Notes under the pieces: generated by a model
Told to the model about the DNA's origin: nothing
The model's input: the letters and a program-made list of their open reading frames with translations, nothing else
Database searches by the model: none
Position numbers and translations under genes: made by a program
Source: Rhodamnia argentea
Taxonomy: Eukaryota; Streptophyta; Magnoliopsida; Myrtales; Myrtaceae
DNA: 64,000 nucleotides
Reading direction: 5' to 3'
NCBI RefSeq assembly: GCF_020921035.1
Contig: NC_063152.1
Location: 10,058,001 to 10,122,000, forward strand
Part shown: positions 61,116-64,000 of the stretch, piece after piece
Layout: every line of letters starts with the position of its first letter
Position numbering within the stretch: the stretch's first letter is position 1

Positions 61116-63115
61116 GTGGACTTTGTTTTAAATAAGAAGCACGAAGTGGCCAACTCAAATTCAAATAAGGGCTTGATCTCGTAGACTGACATTTACTGGC
61201 GACTAGAACATAGTAAATTTTGTCTGAAATTTATAGTCGGGTAAACGTCGAAGAACATCCCCAAATGAAATTCAAGTTAGGTTCTGAATGTGGGTTTTTG
61301 GTAGTCTGTTCTTTCTTATTTCCGTTATCCGCAAGCTTCATAGGCTATGTGCAATAAGACATATTCACTAATTCGTTGGTGCGCGTGACCCTCATAGTCA
61401 TTTTAAATAGCGATTTTGTGATTAAATACCAGATCTATCGTATGAATCAATCACTTAACTACTCAATTAATTGATTAATATTAAAATTTAATTTATTTTT
61501 CCATCTACCTTAATTAAAGAAAAAATTATCTCAATGATCTTTGAGCGCGGTTTGAGCTATTCGTTTATGTAAATTAGAAGCAACCAATTAGGTTTGCGAT
61601 GAAGCCTAGACATCGATCACCGATCTAATATGAGTTACCTTCATGGGATAGACTTCAATAGCAAGCTAGAGAATAACAGTAGCAAGTGTTCGACAAAAGA
61701 AAACAAAGACATTAGCAAGTGATTGAATTCAGTAATTCCTCATAAGAGTTCGGAAAATATCAAATTATGGAAAAAATGGGTAGTGAACTTTGTTTTAAAT
61801 AAGAGCCCAAAGTGGCCAACTCAAATTCAAATGAAGGCTTGTTCTCATTGGCTGACATTTTCTGGTGACCAGAACATAGTAATTTTTGCCTGAAACTTAT
61901 AATTGAGTAAAACTCGAAGAAAATCCCCAAATGAAATTTAAAGTAGGTTTCTGAATGTGGGTTTTCGTGGTCCCTATCTGTTTTTTATTTTTTTATTTTT
62001 TTTATTTTGCTCCGTTATCCACAAGCTTCATAGGCTACGTGCAATAAGACATATTCACTAATTTGATGGTGAGGAAATGACGACTTCGTGATTAAATACC
62101 AAATCTATCGTATGACGACTTCGTGATTTATTTTCTATCTACCTTGATTAAAGAAAAATTATCTCGGTGATCTTTGAGCGTAGTTTGAGCTATTCATTTA
62201 TGTAAATTAGAAGAAAACAATTAGGCTGCGTTTGGTTGTTCGTATAAAACTCGGGATAAGATATGTTTTATCATATCCCGTGTTTGGTAGGTGTCCCGGA
62301 TAGTATAATGTCGGATAAATGGGGGATATAACCGGGATAAAAAATTCCTAGGGGAGGGGGTAGGATAAGGTCGGATAGGATTTCTCTTATCCGTTATATA
62401 AAAGCTAACTTTCTTGTCTCATTTGTTTCTATTGTCATTTTTTTTTTTTTGCAAAGAGGTTTGAAAATCTAATAAAATGTGTACATTTTCATTTTTTTTT
62501 TGTGTATGAGAACATTATTTTTATAGTAATAAGATCGGAATATTTCATAGCATCACATAGGGCATATATGTCATTTATATTGATATACAGTTTCTACAAA
62601 ATGCGGGATAGGATATGATATGAGAATATCCGACTTTAAATCCTTAGTTCACCAAATGATTGATAAGATATGGCCAAATCCCTAGATTTTTTATCTTATC
62701 ATGACCAGAAATCCTGACGACCAAACGCAGCCTTAGGTTTGCGATGAAACCTAGACATCAATCACTGATCCAATTTAAGTTACCTTCATGGGATAGACTT
62801 CAATAGCAAGCTAGAGAATAATAGTAGCAAGTGTTCGACAAAAGAAAACATATATGGTAGCAAGTGATTGAGTTCAGTAATTCCTCATATAAATTGGGAA
62901 ATTTTCAAATAATGGCAAAAAAAAAGGGGCTATTTTATCAAAAAAGTGATTAGAGTGGACTTTGTTTTCAATAAGAGTTCGAAGTGGCCAACTCAAATTC
63001 AAATAAGAGCTTGATCTTGTCGGCCAACATTTTCGGGCGATCGGAACATAGTCAATTTTGTCCGAAATTTATAATAAGGTAAAATTCGAAGAAAATCCCC
63101 AAATTAAATTTAAAT
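61116..63115 (+). repeat. Tandem array, about 665-bp unit, about 2.3 copies
   Basis: Unit starts are marked by GTGGACTTTG or GTGAACTTTG at 61116, 61783 and 62955. Spacing is 667 bp, and 1172 bp including the inserted MITE (660 bp without it). The units share a long ordered set of motifs (CAACTCAAATTCAAAT, CATAGTAAATTTTG, CAAGCTTCATAGGCTA, GATTAAATACCAGATCTATC, TTAGGTTTGCGATGAA, GACTTCAATAGCAAGCTAGA). The third copy stops at about 63115. No coding frame persists. Confidence 0.88.
62224..62732. mobile_element. Harbinger/Tourist-type MITE (509 bp, TTA duplication)
   Basis: Inverted ends GGCTGCGTTTGGT ... ACCAAACGCAGCC are perfect over 13 bp. TTA flanks both sides (62221-62223 and 62733-62735). 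The neighbouring unit at about 61585-61600 carries the uninterrupted sequence CCAATTAGGTTTGCGATG, which is the empty site. The interior is built from GGATAAGATATG-like and reverse motifs that allow fold-back. TTA duplication with such ends is the PIF/Harbinger signature (established). Confidence 0.9.
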
Positions 63116-63120
63116 TAGGT

Positions 63121-63225
63121 TAGCTTAAGTGGATCTGAAAGTTGTGAATTTCTTATCTTCTTGAGAAATTTAATGCTCTAGACATGTACAAACCACCGTT
63201 GGTTGATTTTCGTGGGTGCCAACAC
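63121..63225 (+). repeat. Dispersed repeat block X (partner 34590-34700)
   Basis: Shares TTAAGTGGATCTGAAAG-like sequence, TTCTTATCTTCTTGAGAAAT and CCGTTGGTTGATTTTCGTGG with 34590-34700. It joins directly to the truncated third tandem unit. Confidence 0.7.
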
Positions 63226-63327
63226 CTTTTTTTTTTTTTTGCAGTTATTGGTGTGAATTTTTTTTTTTTAGACCACTGCTAAAGTTTTTGTTAGAACAGT
63301 TGGTAGCGGTATCACAAAATCTCACAT

Positions 63328-63502
63328 GTTGTCAGAATAGGAGAATGTAGCATTTGAGTATCATGAAAACAACTATAACTTCACAGCCACAGCCAATCTC
63401 GCTGCCATGGAGGGACAAGAAGGGTCAAATGCTCCTGAAATAGGAATGATCTCGATGACACATATATTGCCTTTGAAGCATCGAATACTAGCGGAATAAA
63501 AG
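63328..63502 (+). pseudogene. NSF exon 5 fragment (genomic duplicate)
   Basis: Translates in two frames as VAFEYHENNYNFTATANLAA, EGQEGSNAPEIGMIS, then after a 1-bp loss DDTYIAFEASNTSGIK, the N-b domain segment of NSF encoded by exon 5 of the gene at 44581-44411. The end matches the exon boundary and continues into GTTTTC, the same donor sequence as in the intact gene, so it is a genomic fragment and not a processed copy. An in-frame TAG lies near its start (63338). Neighbouring NSF exons are absent up to the window end. Confidence 0.85.
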
Positions 63503-64000
63503 GTTTTCATTTTAAATTCTTCTTGTTTTCGTCGCGTCCGGTTTTAATTTTTTGCGACGTTTATTTCGCGATCCAGATTTGAAGTCGTACAATGAAATTT
63601 TGCTTAGTATATCCTTTAAATCTGATTTTAGATTTTGACCAAAACAAAAAATTCTGATTTTAGATTGTTTCCTTGTAGATTAGGCTTCATTGTACTTATT
63701 TATCTGGCTTTTTGACTCAATACTGTATACAACTTTTCTTCCTAGATCTTTCTTCTCTGTCATGGTATCAGAGAGATCTTTCTCTGCATCTATTCCATTA
63801 TCTATTTCTCTAAACCAACCAGCCTTATATGCTACTTATATTCATGTGTTCTCCCTCCATTTATTAGGTTTAAGCTTTTGGGTTAGATTTTCTATCATGG
63901 TATCATCATAATCTCTCTCTCCATCTATTCCATTGTTTATTTATCTAAACCTGAACTATAAGTGAGGGTGTTGTCGTGCTCATGGAGCACAGCTGAAACT
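63503..64000. other. Possible retroelement leader, no gene seen
   Basis: TGGTATCAGAGAGATC at about 63763 resembles a tRNA-Met primer-binding site, and a similar TGGTATCATCAT lies near 63900. Pyrimidine-rich repeats (CATCTATTCCATT) occur twice. No LTR pair can be defined inside the window. Confidence 0.3.

Noticed and set aside
63328..63502. Processed NSF retrocopy
   Set aside because: The sequence continues into the intron donor GTTTTC and lacks adjoining exons, so it is a genomic fragment.

Overview
This is nuclear DNA of a eudicot plant. The genes are split by many GT-AG introns, a plastid ycf2 fragment sits in the nuclear sequence, and transposons of at least five kinds lie between and inside the genes. 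The species cannot be fixed from the window; a woody eudicot, possibly Myrtales, is a low-confidence guess.

Five genes look real. From left to right they are: the PIG-T subunit of GPI transamidase (+, 5856-10778, five exons); a seven-pass DUF2921 membrane protein (-, 12445-15258, one exon); mitochondrial ribosomal protein bL21m, the NFD1 type (-, 17149-19744, five exons); the SNARE-disassembly ATPase NSF (-, 36054-48690, about 21 exons over 12.6 kb); and 40S ribosomal protein S18 (+, 57830-59639, four coding exons). They are unrelated housekeeping functions (ER GPI anchoring, an endomembrane protein of unclear role, mitochondrial translation, vesicle fusion, cytosolic translation) and do not form a pathway or cluster.

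Four gene remnants are present. A non-RD LRR receptor kinase C-lobe (2170-2793) is cut at its left edge by a Gypsy-like LTR terminus. A wall-associated kinase gene (22000-24936) carries four separate lesions. A piece of plastid ycf2 lies at about 29.1-29.5 kb. A lone copy of NSF exon 5, with its splice donor, lies at about 63.4 kb, far from the intact NSF gene.

The rest is mostly mobile DNA. There is a complete, very young but ORF-broken Ty1/copia element (29763-34543), and a collapsed tandem LTR-gag-LTR-gag copia structure (about 51.6-56.9 kb). Two Mutator-like MITEs have perfect 9-bp target duplications. A larger inverted-repeat element (48884-50590) sits 194 bp upstream of the NSF start codon. 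A 2.0-kb hAT-like element lies inside an NSF intron. A Harbinger-type MITE is inserted in one unit of a 665-bp tandem array whose neighbouring unit preserves the empty site. A nearly perfect 542-bp hairpin lies at 25888-26429. I found no rRNA, tRNA or CRISPR sequence. I also found no convincing new multi-gene system; the most unusual single object is the long hairpin.
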